From Oscillospiraceae bacterium (GTDB taxonomy: Bacteria; Bacillota; Clostridia; Oscillospirales; Oscillospiraceae): 64,000 nucleotides of DNA. Below are positions 1 to 7,705 of this stretch, in pieces. The stretch covers positions 138,173 to 202,172 of the forward strand of contig CAJTFN010000003.1 in assembly GCA_910575815.1 (NCBI GenBank), read 5' to 3'. The translations under genes were made by a program, and so were the position numbers. The notes beneath the pieces are model-generated. The model ran no database searches. It was given only the letters and a program-made list of their open reading frames with translations, and was not told the origin of the DNA. The stretch's first letter is position 1, and each line of letters opens with the position of its first letter.

Positions 1-352
1 GCGTTTCATACTTCCGGCAGGCATCCAACAGCGCCGCTGTGCCCATGACGTTGGTCCGAAGGAACACCTCCGGGTCCTCAATGGAACGGTCCACATGACT
101 TTCCGCCGCGAAGTTTACCACTGCGTCAGGGCACTCCCCGGCAAAAAGTCTGTCCAGCGTATCCCGGTCGCAGATATCCGCCTTGACAAAATGGAATCGT
201 GGATTCTTCAGCACGGAGGACAGCGTGGAGAGATTTCCGGCGTAGGTCAGCTTATCAATGCAAACCACCCGGTCCCCGGGATGTGCGGCCAGCCAGTGGA
301 ATATAAAATTCGCGCCAATGAACCCGGCGCCCCCCGTTACAAAAATGGTCAT
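1..352 (-). CDS. rfbB: dTDP-glucose 4,6-dehydratase, N-terminal part (cut by window edge)
   Basis: Converts dTDP-glucose to dTDP-4-keto-6-deoxyglucose, the branch-point sugar for dTDP-deoxysugars. Only about 117 N-terminal residues are in the window; the gene runs off the left end. The start at 352 opens with a Rossmann NAD-binding motif (TGGAGFIG) at residues 6-13, then DKLTYAGNL, and NFAAESHVDRSI further on, all typical of RfbB. It lies 14 bases downstream of rfbA on the same strand and is the last visible gene of the sugar cluster behind flagellin. It can be separated from UDP-glucose epimerases by the DKLTYAGNL and ESHVDRSI signatures and by its neighbour rfbA. Confidence 0.93.
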   Translation of the reverse strand, partial: MTIFVTGGAGFIGANFIFHWLAAHPGDRVVCIDKLTYAGNLSTLSSVLKNPRFHFVKADICDRDTLDRLFAGECPDAVVNFAAESHVDRSIEDPEVFLRTNVMGTAALLDACRKYET

Positions 353-366
353 ACGTACTCCTTAAA

Positions 367-1251
367 TCAGTATGAGAATTTGTTCTCCGCCACTCGCAGA
401 AGATGTTCTCCATAGGGCGACTTCCCATACAGCGCGGCGGATTCCACCAGCTCCCGACGCCCGATCCACTTCGCCTGATAGGCGATTTCCTCCGGCGCGG
501 AGATCACCACGCCTTGACGGTTCTGCACCGTCTCTACGAACAGTGCCGCCTGCATCAGGCTATCCACTGTGCCTGTGTCCATCCAGGCGAAACCACGCCC
601 CAAAACCTGAACCCGAAGGCGGTCCTCCTCCAGGTACAAGCGGTTTAAATCCGTAATCTCCAGCTCCCCCCGGGACGAGTGCGTCAGCCGCTTGGCGAGC
701 TCCGCCGCCCGGCCATCGTAGAAGTAAAGGCCGGTGACACAGTAATTGGATTTTGGTTTCCGGGGCTTTTCCTCAATGGAGAGAATCCGGTAGTCCTGGT
801 CGAACTCCACTACGCCGAAGCGCTCAGGATCCCGGACGTAATAGCCGAAAATGGTGGCCTTGCCGCTCCGGGCGTTTTCCACCGCCGCTCTGAGTCCCTT
901 GCGGAACCAGCCGCCGTAAAAAATATTGTCCCCCAGCACCATGGCGCAGGGCTCGCCGGCGATAAACTCCTCTCCGATAAGAAAAGCCTGGGCCAGCCCC
1001 TCCGGTCGGGGCTGCTCCGCATAGCTGAGCCGGATACCGAAGTGACTCCCGTCCCCCAGCAAACTCCGGAACCGGGGCAGGTCCTCCGGCGTGGAAATCA
1101 GCAGAATATCCCGGATGCCCGCCAGCATCAGCGTGGACAAGGGATAGTAAATCATGGGCTTGTCATACACGGGCAGCAGCTGTTTGGACACCACCGCCGT
1201 CAACGGATAGAGCCGCGTGCCGGAGCCTCCGGCCAGGATGATACCTTTCAT
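367..1251 (-). CDS. rfbA: Glucose-1-phosphate thymidylyltransferase
   Basis: Joins dTTP and glucose-1-phosphate to give dTDP-glucose, the first step of dTDP-sugar synthesis. The 294 residues match the usual family length of about 290. The N-terminus carries the nucleotidyltransferase signature [16 protein letters not shown] at residues 3-18, followed by [17 protein letters not shown] and, later, GFAWMDTGT. The start at 1251 is preferred over an upstream in-frame ATG because it has a GGGAGG site just ahead and begins directly with the nucleotide-binding strand. It sits between the aminotransferase and rfbB on the same strand. Confidence 0.95.
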   Translation of the reverse strand: MKGIILAGGSGTRLYPLTAVVSKQLLPVYDKPMIYYPLSTLMLAGIRDILLISTPEDLPRFRSLLGDGSHFGIRLSYAEQPRPEGLAQAFLIGEEFIAGEPCAMVLGDNIFYGGWFRKGLRAAVENARSGKATIFGYYVRDPERFGVVEFDQDYRILSIEEKPRKPKSNYCVTGLYFYDGRAAELAKRLTHSSRGELEITDLNRLYLEEDRLRVQVLGRGFAWMDTGTVDSLMQAALFVETVQNRQGVVISAPEEIAYQAKWIGRRELVESAALYGKSPYGEHLLRVAENKFSY

Positions 1252-1264
1252 AGCGGGCCTCCCT

Positions 1265-2374
1265 TCATTTTCGGCAATCCAGCACGGCACCGCAAATTCG
1301 CTCTACGGTTTCCAGGGCCAAATCTCCATACATCGGCAAACAAAGCACCCTGCGGCTGGCACAAAGCGCAACCGGTGTCTCCTCCTCCGGGTCAAAACGG
1401 CCCTGATAGCATGGGAAAGCACTGGTCAGGGGATAGAAATATTTCCGGGCAAGAATCCCCCGGTCCTTCAGCGCCGCCCAAACCTGGTCCCGGCTCGCGC
1501 CGAAAGCGGTCTCGTCAAACAGCACGGGAAAGTAGGCATAGTTTGGCCGGACTTCCGGCTGGATCGCTTTCAACTCCAGCCCCGGCGTCCCGGTCAGCCG
1601 CTGCCGGTAGGCTTCCTCCACCCGGCTCCGCTTCTCGATCTCCTCTTCCACATGCCGCAGGTTGCAAAGACCCATGGCCGCGCGGAATTCGTCCAGCTTG
1701 GCGTTTCCTCCCAGGTCCGCCGCCGTCTCCGGGTCACAAAAACCAAAGTTTTTCATCCGGGACAACCGCCGGCCAAAGGCGGCGTCCTGAAAGCAGGCGC
1801 CGCCGCCCTCCACCGTGTGAAACACCTTGGTGGCATGGAAACTAAAACAGGAGACATCCCCGTAAGCCCCCGCTCCCCGGCCCTTATAACGGGCCCCGAA
1901 GGCATGGGCGGCGTCGTAAACAACCTTCAGGCCGTGGTCCCCGGCAATCCGGCCAATGGCCTCCACATCGCAGAAATTTCCATAGACGTGGACGGGAAGA
2001 ATGGCGCTGGTGCGGCCGGTAATCCGTGCCTCCACTTTCGCCGGATCCATGGTCAGCGTCACCGGATCCACATCGCAGAACACCGGCGTCAGGCCGCTGC
2101 GGACAATGGCCTGGGTGGTGGACGCGAAGGTGAAGGGTGTTGTGATCACCTCTCCCTCAAGCTCCAGCGCTTGCAGCGAAAGCTCAAGGGACAGGTGCCC
2201 ATTTGTCAGAAGGTCCATATTCGGCGCATCCAAATAGACCGCCAGCTTCTCTTGAAGCTGCCGATGCTTCGCGCCCATATTCGTCAGCCAGCGGCTGTCC
2301 CATAGCTCCTGAATCTCCTGGCAATACTCCTCAAAGGGCGGCATCCAGGAGCGGGTCACGTTGATTGGTTCCAC
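1265..2374 (-). CDS. DegT/DnrJ/EryC1/StrS-family sugar aminotransferase
   Basis: A PLP-dependent aminotransferase of 369 residues that puts an amino group on a keto-sugar nucleotide. The PLP lysine is probably K183 in FSFHATK, with the cofactor-contacting aspartate at D154 in [10 protein letters not shown]. The [14 protein letters not shown] stretch resembles VioA-type dTDP-4-amino-4,6-dideoxyglucose transaminases. With rfbA and rfbB beside it, the expected substrate is dTDP-4-keto-6-deoxyglucose and the product a dTDP-4-amino-4,6-dideoxyhexose; this is inferred from context. The start is GTG with AGGAGGGG upstream. A 3-amino product (FdtB/QdtB type) cannot be excluded, but no ketoisomerase is seen nearby. 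Confidence 0.88.
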   Translation of the reverse strand: MEPINVTRSWMPPFEEYCQEIQELWDSRWLTNMGAKHRQLQEKLAVYLDAPNMDLLTNGHLSLELSLQALELEGEVITTPFTFASTTQAIVRSGLTPVFCDVDPVTLTMDPAKVEARITGRTSAILPVHVYGNFCDVEAIGRIAGDHGLKVVYDAAHAFGARYKGRGAGAYGDVSCFSFHATKVFHTVEGGGACFQDAAFGRRLSRMKNFGFCDPETAADLGGNAKLDEFRAAMGLCNLRHVEEEIEKRSRVEEAYRQRLTGTPGLELKAIQPEVRPNYAYFPVLFDETAFGASRDQVWAALKDRGILARKYFYPLTSAFPCYQGRFDPEEETPVALCASRRVLCLPMYGDLALETVERICGAVLDCRK

Positions 2375-2398
2375 AAGATGTCCCCTCCTCTCCTGGCT

Positions 2399-3208
2399 TT
2401 ACAACAGCCAGTCCAAATCCAGATCCCAAGCCGCCAGCTCCACATCCGGCTTCACCCGTTCCCCATGGAAGTCGCTGCCGCCGGTGATGCGAAGGCCGTA
2501 CTTCTCAACCAAACGAAGGTAAAACGCCGTCTGATCCGGCGTATGCCGGGGATAGCGGCACTCTATGGCGTCCAAGCCCAGGTCCTTGAGAGCCCGCACC
2601 AGCGCTTCCAACGCTTCTTCGTCCAAGCCCACCTGATAGGGGTGGGCAAAGGAGGCCTTGCCCCCCGCGGACTTGATGGCCGACAGACAGGTTTCCGCAG
2701 AGGCCTTGAACCGTTTCACCTTTTGGTGGTACTCCGGGGTGTCCAGAAAACGGTCGAAGGCCTCCCGGTTGTTTTGGACATAGCCCCGGCGGACCATGGC
2801 CTGGGCGAAGTGGGGACGGCCGATGATGTCTCCCCCTGCGATTTCTTTCACTTCCTCCAAGGTCAGTTCCCGGTTTTTCTCCCGCAAATAGTCCAAAATG
2901 CGGCCATTTCGCTGGTCCCGGCCGGTCTTGAATTTTTCGCAGAGCGCTTCCAGTTCCGGCGCGCCGGGCCTCACGCCATAACCCAGAAGGTGAAAATTCT
3001 CATACTCCGCCGCTCCCAATTCCACTCCCCGCAGCACGCGGAGGCCCAAGGTCTCCCCAGCCTCCACGGCGGCTTCCACCCCGTCCAGGGTGTCGTGGTC
3101 CGTCAGGGCCAGCACTTCTATGCCCCGGTCTTTTGCCAGCCATACCAGCTCTGCCGGGGTGTACTGCCCGTCGGAGGCCGTGCTGTGGGTGTGCAGGTCC
3201 GCGATCAT
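2399..3208 (-). CDS. PHP-domain phosphoesterase
   Basis: A 269-residue protein of the PHP metal-dependent phosphoesterase family. The N-terminal HTHSTASDG motif (residues 6-14) and LTDHDTLDGV (about 36-45) supply metal ligands, and GGSDFHGE near the C-terminus supplies more. The closest characterised relatives are the YciV/RNase AM type 5'-3' exoribonucleases and nucleoside 3',5'-bisphosphate phosphatases. The start codon overlaps the stop of the epimerase gene upstream (ATGA), so the two are probably translationally coupled. Such an enzyme is unexpected inside a sugar-nucleotide cluster; it might remove a by-product such as 3'-phosphoadenosine 5'-phosphate, but that is a guess from context. 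Confidence 0.85.
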   Translation of the reverse strand: MIADLHTHSTASDGQYTPAELVWLAKDRGIEVLALTDHDTLDGVEAAVEAGETLGLRVLRGVELGAAEYENFHLLGYGVRPGAPELEALCEKFKTGRDQRNGRILDYLREKNRELTLEEVKEIAGGDIIGRPHFAQAMVRRGYVQNNREAFDRFLDTPEYHQKVKRFKASAETCLSAIKSAGGKASFAHPYQVGLDEEALEALVRALKDLGLDAIECRYPRHTPDQTAFYLRLVEKYGLRITGGSDFHGERVKPDVELAAWDLDLDWLL

Positions 3209-4281
3209 GGTCTCTCTCCTCCGTCCAGCTCCCGCAAAATATCAATGGTCTCCCGAATACCGGCATGGATGTCATAGTTTGCCCTCCAGCCCAGGGCCCG
3301 GAGCTTGGCTCCATCTAAAAGCGCCTTGCTGGCGGTGGAGTAACCCCGCTGTTCCGTCTCCTCCGGCAAATCAAACACCACCCGGCTTCCGGCGTGGTCC
3401 GCCGCGATTTGGGCCAAATCTCTCAGCCGGATATCTGACCGGGCGTCCGCCAGGTTATAGGCCTCTCCCGTTTGTCCAGCCAGGAGCACCCACATCATTC
3501 CCAGAACCGCATCCAAGGCGTGCGCGTAAGAGTACAGCTGATTTCCCTCGCTTTTGAGGACAATGTCCTCCCCCCGGACGGCCTTTTTGAGAAACTGCGC
3601 AACCGCTTTGGAATCCGTCATGCGCATGGTGGGACCGTAGCATCGAGGCAGCCGGAGGATCACCGCGTCCACAGCCTGTTCCGCAATGTACGCCTGACAG
3701 AGAGCCTCGCTGACCCTCTTCGCCTCCGGATAGCCCGCCCGGAGAGTATTGCAGTTCAGATAGCCACAGTAGGACTCTGAAAAGGTCTCGGTGTCTCCCC
3801 GGTTTTCCCCGTAGATTTCCACGCTGGAAAGCAGCAAAAACCGGCTTCCAGGTACCTTGCCCGCCTGCTCCAAGAGATTTTTCGCCCCCAGGACATTGGC
3901 CAAAATGGTGTTCACCGGCTCCGTCGCGTAGGCCACGGGATGGGTGGTGCTGGCGGCATGTACCCAGTAGTCCGGCATCTCCGGCAGCTCTTGCAGGGGC
4001 TGGCCGGCATCCTGTTGGATAAAGGCGAAGGAGGCGTCCCCCAGCCACCGGGAAAACCGGACCTCCGCCCGTTCGCGGCTTCGCCCCGCCGCTAGGACCC
4101 TACACCGCCGTTTTGACGGAAGGCTCTCGTTCCGCAGCATCACAGCGTCGGTCAGCAGGCTTCCCAGCATTCCCGTGCCCCCGGAGAGGAAGAGGGCCTT
4201 TCCCTCCAGGCGTTCCCAATGGGGGAAGTCCTCCAGACCCTTTAGCGTCGTCCGGTATCGTCGGTTTTCCAAGAGCTCCAT
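3205..4281 (-). CDS. NAD-dependent epimerase/dehydratase (extended SDR)
   Basis: A 358-residue extended short-chain dehydrogenase/reductase likely to act on a nucleotide-linked sugar or polyol. The Rossmann motif is GGTGMLG at residues 34-40, the catalytic serine region is LSSVEIYG at about 151-158, and the YxxxK pair is Y184 and K188 in AGYPEAKR. Its ribosome site (GGAGGGG) overlaps the stop of the cytidylyltransferase upstream, so the two probably act in one pathway, perhaps on a CDP-activated sugar. The substrate cannot be read from the sequence. Confidence 0.82.
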   Translation of the reverse strand: MELLENRRYRTTLKGLEDFPHWERLEGKALFLSGGTGMLGSLLTDAVMLRNESLPSKRRCRVLAAGRSRERAEVRFSRWLGDASFAFIQQDAGQPLQELPEMPDYWVHAASTTHPVAYATEPVNTILANVLGAKNLLEQAGKVPGSRFLLLSSVEIYGENRGDTETFSESYCGYLNCNTLRAGYPEAKRVSEALCQAYIAEQAVDAVILRLPRCYGPTMRMTDSKAVAQFLKKAVRGEDIVLKSEGNQLYSYAHALDAVLGMMWVLLAGQTGEAYNLADARSDIRLRDLAQIAADHAGSRVVFDLPEETEQRGYSTASKALLDGAKLRALGWRANYDIHAGIRETIDILRELDGGERP

Positions 4282-4290
4282 AGGCCCCTC

Positions 4291-5007
4291 CTACTTCAGC
4301 CAACCATCCTTTTCCATCTTCATATAGGTCTTGAACAGTTCGAAATCATCCCTGGTGGTCAGCTTGATATTCTTCTCGGAGCCAGCCGCGAAATACAGAC
4401 GCTCGCCCAGGTCCGTCATCAGTGTATTGGCATAAGTCGCGCCCTGGATACCGATTCCCTGGGCAAACGCCTTTTCATAGGCCCATAACAGCTTTTCATA
4501 CCGATAGGCCTGGGGCGTGGACACCCGGCGCAGAGTATCCCGGGGGATATACTGAGTTGTGGAGGTTCCGTCTCCCGACACAAAAATCTGCTCATTGTAA
4601 GGCAGGGAAGTCACGGCATTGCCATATTCCCGGCATTTCACCAGCACATCCGTCAGCACAAAATCCTCCACCATAGGCCGAATGCCATCGTGAACTACCA
4701 CGATATCCTCCGGCCCGCAGACACTCCGCAGGGCAACCACCCCGTTCCGGATGGACTCCTGGGCAGTCTCCCCGCTGGGGGTGACCCAGCGGAGTTTGTC
4801 GATGTTGAACTGCTTTGCATAGGCCACCAGCATTTCGCTCCAGCCCTCTAGGCAGACCACCTCAATGGCGTCGATCTCCGCATGCCGCTGAAAGCCCTCC
4901 AGCGTGTAGACGATCACCGGCTTGTCATATACGTTGAGAAATTGCTTTGGAATTTCCTGCCCCATCCGGTGGCCCTTGCCTCCGGCGATGATCAAGCCAA
5001 TGTTCAT
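4291..5007 (-). CDS. IspD/TarI-family cytidylyltransferase
   Basis: A 238-residue nucleotidyltransferase that activates a phosphorylated small molecule with CTP. The N-terminal signature IIAGGKGHRMGQEIPKQF matches the IspD/TarI family, and VVHDGIRPMV is the conserved mid-protein motif. The family includes methylerythritol-phosphate (IspD) and ribitol-phosphate (TarI) enzymes. Its place between an APS-kinase-like gene and an epimerase in a glycan cluster argues for a sugar- or polyol-phosphate substrate. ispE is about 10 kb away on the other strand, so a role as the cell's only IspD is not excluded but is less likely. The start is ATG with GGGGAG upstream. Confidence 0.8.
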   Translation of the reverse strand: MNIGLIIAGGKGHRMGQEIPKQFLNVYDKPVIVYTLEGFQRHAEIDAIEVVCLEGWSEMLVAYAKQFNIDKLRWVTPSGETAQESIRNGVVALRSVCGPEDIVVVHDGIRPMVEDFVLTDVLVKCREYGNAVTSLPYNEQIFVSGDGTSTTQYIPRDTLRRVSTPQAYRYEKLLWAYEKAFAQGIGIQGATYANTLMTDLGERLYFAAGSEKNIKLTTRDDFELFKTYMKMEKDGWLK

Positions 5008-5019
5008 AAACGTCTCCCC

Positions 5020-5556
5020 TTAAAGAATCAATTCCTTTTCCAGACGCTCTACAATCGCCTCCGGCGTCTCGCCGCCGTCGTTTTGAACCACGACGTGAGA
5101 ATGTCCCGGTTCGTCGTAAGGCAAGTCCACTCCCACCACGTTCTTTACACCGGAGGAGTACAATTTTTTCTGGTCCCGGCGATAGAGCGTCTCCCGGGTG
5201 ACTTTAACGTAGATCTCTCTGTAATTTTCAATATTTTCCCGGTTCCATTGCCGCACGCCGGAGTACATGGAGATACTGCACACCACCACGTCCTTCCCCT
5301 CGTCCGCCAGGTTTTTGCACTGCTTAAACAGCCCATAGGCTCCGTTGCGCCGGGCCTCGGTGGTATAGCGGTCCTCTTTCAGCACAGCGCCCGTCGTCAG
5401 GCAGCTGTCCCCTGCCGCGCCTCGGAGCTGATCCCCGTCCAGAAGGACCGCCTCTGGGCTCCGCTCTTTCAAACGCTCGTAAAACAAGCTGCCAATGGTC
5501 GTCTTCCCCGCGCCGGCCAGGCCGGTGAAAAAGTAGACCGTTCCTTTTTTTCCCAC
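5020..5556 (-). CDS. Adenylylsulfate kinase (CysC)-like P-loop kinase
   Basis: A 178-residue P-loop kinase. The Walker A motif is GLAGAGKTT at residues 12-20, followed by LLDGDQLR, the counterpart of the LDGDxxR motif of APS kinases; GVKNVVGVDLPYDEP matches the CysC C-terminal motif. True CysC makes PAPS, the sulfate donor. No ATP sulfurylase is visible in the window. A related Campylobacter capsule enzyme is known to phosphorylate a CDP-linked phosphoramidate, so substrate choice is open. The next gene upstream looks sulfotransferase-like, which favours PAPS. The start is GTG with AGGAGG about 10 bases ahead. Confidence 0.75.
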   Translation of the reverse strand: MGKKGTVYFFTGLAGAGKTTIGSLFYERLKERSPEAVLLDGDQLRGAAGDSCLTTGAVLKEDRYTTEARRNGAYGLFKQCKNLADEGKDVVVCSISMYSGVRQWNRENIENYREIYVKVTRETLYRRDQKKLYSSGVKNVVGVDLPYDEPGHSHVVVQNDGGETPEAIVERLEKELIL

Positions 5557-5595
5557 GCTTACGTGTCCTCCTCGTTGGTCTTGTCCGATTTCCGC

Positions 5596-7614
5596 TCAGT
5601 GGTACAACGGCTGTACCATCAGCGCCGGGTCCAGCTTCAAAAGCGGCATCATTCGCAGCGGCTGTCCGTTTTTGCCGACAAACCGCAGGTCACTCATTAA
5701 AATGTCGGCGATGTTCATGCGGCTTTCGTCAACCTGTTCCATGTAATGGTCCAGCATCTGCTTCTGGAGCTTCTTTTCGATCCCCTCATGGGACACTCCT
5801 TCATGGGTAACCTTTACCTCATCAAATACCAGCTTCCAAGTCTTCCGCATGCACTGATTTATGACGTCGAAGCCTTTAATCAGCGCTTCGACCCGCTCTT
5901 TGGTCATTGGTTTCCCGTCATAGTACTGGAAATCATATCCATAATATTCATAGGCGTCCCGAAGGAAATATTCGATAAAGATCCGCTCGTTGTCATTGAC
6001 ATACTCGTCATAGGTGCGGTACACCGTCACCGGATCAAAGCCCACCGCGTTGCCCGGGGTATCGACATCCTTGCCCATCTCCGAACAGTAGGTCATACTC
6101 TCCGTATACGGCAAGTCCAAAAAGGCCGCAAGCGCCTTGAACGTCGCCACAGTGTTCAATTTGCCATCCTCGAAGCGCACGATGGTGCAGTCGCGGTAAA
6201 TGCGGTCCTGCCGGTCCACCATAAAACTGCGGTTCAGCACACGTTCCGAAACCGCGTCGGTGGTAATGGTAGCGTTTTCGTCTTCGGCCCGTTCGTTATT
6301 CGCCTTTGCCGCCATAATGTCCATATAGCGCACGGTGCCGCCATGACTGGTGGTAAAACGCCGCAGGGGGGTAAAGGTTTTGATGTACTTAAAGCCCGTA
6401 AAAATCGGCAATGTCCGCAGCTTGTCCGCCGTTTCCGAATATAAGACCGCCCGATTTTTTTCGTCTGCCTTCAGTGCGTAGGTAATATGGGCAAAGTGAG
6501 GCTGGAAAAACAGCGCCGGCGCGATTCTGGAATTGGGGTCAAGGAACTGCGAGTATTCCTTTCGGTACAAATACAGGCCGACTAAAATGTCCTTGTCCGT
6601 ACGTCCCCGGTTATGATAAAGCTCCTCCACCAGGCGGGGCGCCTCCCAACTGGTGAACATGTACTGCGCATCCGCCAGACTCTCGCACCCTGCCAATCCG
6701 TCCCTTACCGTTTGCACGGTTTCCTCAATATTTTCAATCATAATAGAGGGCATGGCAATCAGGTTGGGGTGGGCGTCGAACACCTCGTTGAACATATCGC
6801 CGCCGTTATGGCTGCTTAACTGGGTATGCCAGATCATCCGGTTTACTTCCCGGATCGCCAACGGTTTCACACTCATTCCGCTGTAGTCAATACCGAACCG
6901 GGCCTTAAAATCAATGGGGTACTGCTCTATTTCTTCTCCAAAGAGGAAGACAAGTTTTTTTTCCTCTAAAAGCGGCTTCACATTCAGGCAGGTTAAATAG
7001 GCGCAGAATTCCTCCCAGCTGGTATAGTGCAAGTACACATGATTCTCCCGGGCCACGTCCTCACTGCGGCGCACATTGTCCCGGAGATATTCCAGCTCAT
7101 ATTGCGAGTAAATATCTTGTGCAAGAACAGGCTTTTCCAGGTCTTCAAAAAAGTAATGCTTAATAACGGATTCCTTAAAATCTATGTATTCGCCAAACTT
7201 CCCCCTTCGAAAATCGAAGGGCGTATAGCTGTTGTCGTCAAAGGGATAGAACCGGATGGACAGATCCTCGAATTTTGGAAAGTCCCTCCGGAAAATATAG
7301 GGATATTTCTCCAGGCGCGCGCAATTCTTCCGATAGCGCGCCTGCATCATCTTTACATTCGGCTCGTAGAACGCCCCGGTCATGAGTTCCAGGATATCAT
7401 CTTTGCAAAAACCCTTGTTATAGAGGTCCCGAAAAATCGTATATGAAATCTTATAATCGTCTCCGCTGCCGAAACGCAGGATATACATTGCCGCCTCCAG
7501 TTCCGTGGCTGGGTCCTGGCCAGCGTTCTCCTGCAAGGCCAACATATACGCCTGACGGGCGTTTTTCACCTCGTTCAGCTGCGCCAGCCGACGGGCGATT
7601 TCCAATGCTCTCAT
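5596..7614 (-). CDS. Large cytosolic protein with sulfotransferase-like segments
   Basis: A 672-residue soluble protein with no signal peptide or membrane segment. Residues about 267-283 (SSHNGGDMFNEVFDAHP) resemble the first PAPS-binding region of carbohydrate sulfotransferases, though the basic residue of the usual RSGT motif is missing. Residues about 478-507 (IVRFEDGKLN, then AFLDLPYTESM) resemble the second region (vRYEDL...FLGLP). The start at 7614 has AAGGAGA upstream; an earlier in-frame ATG at 7659 lies inside the flagellin terminator hairpin and is rejected. It is the first gene after flagellin and may decorate flagellin or its glycan. The sulfotransferase reading rests on short motifs and is tentative. 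Confidence 0.55.
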   Translation of the reverse strand: MRALEIARRLAQLNEVKNARQAYMLALQENAGQDPATELEAAMYILRFGSGDDYKISYTIFRDLYNKGFCKDDILELMTGAFYEPNVKMMQARYRKNCARLEKYPYIFRRDFPKFEDLSIRFYPFDDNSYTPFDFRRGKFGEYIDFKESVIKHYFFEDLEKPVLAQDIYSQYELEYLRDNVRRSEDVARENHVYLHYTSWEEFCAYLTCLNVKPLLEEKKLVFLFGEEIEQYPIDFKARFGIDYSGMSVKPLAIREVNRMIWHTQLSSHNGGDMFNEVFDAHPNLIAMPSIMIENIEETVQTVRDGLAGCESLADAQYMFTSWEAPRLVEELYHNRGRTDKDILVGLYLYRKEYSQFLDPNSRIAPALFFQPHFAHITYALKADEKNRAVLYSETADKLRTLPIFTGFKYIKTFTPLRRFTTSHGGTVRYMDIMAAKANNERAEDENATITTDAVSERVLNRSFMVDRQDRIYRDCTIVRFEDGKLNTVATFKALAAFLDLPYTESMTYCSEMGKDVDTPGNAVGFDPVTVYRTYDEYVNDNERIFIEYFLRDAYEYYGYDFQYYDGKPMTKERVEALIKGFDVINQCMRKTWKLVFDEVKVTHEGVSHEGIEKKLQKQMLDHYMEQVDESRMNIADILMSDLRFVGKNGQPLRMMPLLKLDPALMVQPLYH

Positions 7615-7644
7615 TCCGGCAGTCTCCTTTTTGCTCAAAATAAA

Positions 7645-7670
7645 GGGGGCCGGGCACAAGCCCGGCCCCC
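7645..7670 (-). terminator. Rho-independent terminator of flagellin
   Basis: A perfect 11-bp GC stem (GGGGGCCGGGC on the plus strand) with an ACAA loop. Read on the minus strand it is followed by TTTATTTT. It lies 36 bases past the flagellin stop and 30 bases before the start of the next gene, so it should hold flagellin output above that of the modification genes. Confidence 0.9.
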
Positions 7671-7705
7671 CGCTGCATGTGTTAGAATATTAATCCTTTG
7701 GGAAA

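Noticed and set aside
5020..5556. A standard sulfate assimilation operon
   Set aside because: No ATP sulfurylase, APS/PAPS reductase or sulfite reductase lies nearby; the neighbours are glycan genes.
7659..7661. ATG at 7659 as start of the sulfotransferase-like protein
   Set aside because: It lies inside the flagellin terminator hairpin; the ATG at 7614 has an AAGGAGA site 8 bases ahead.
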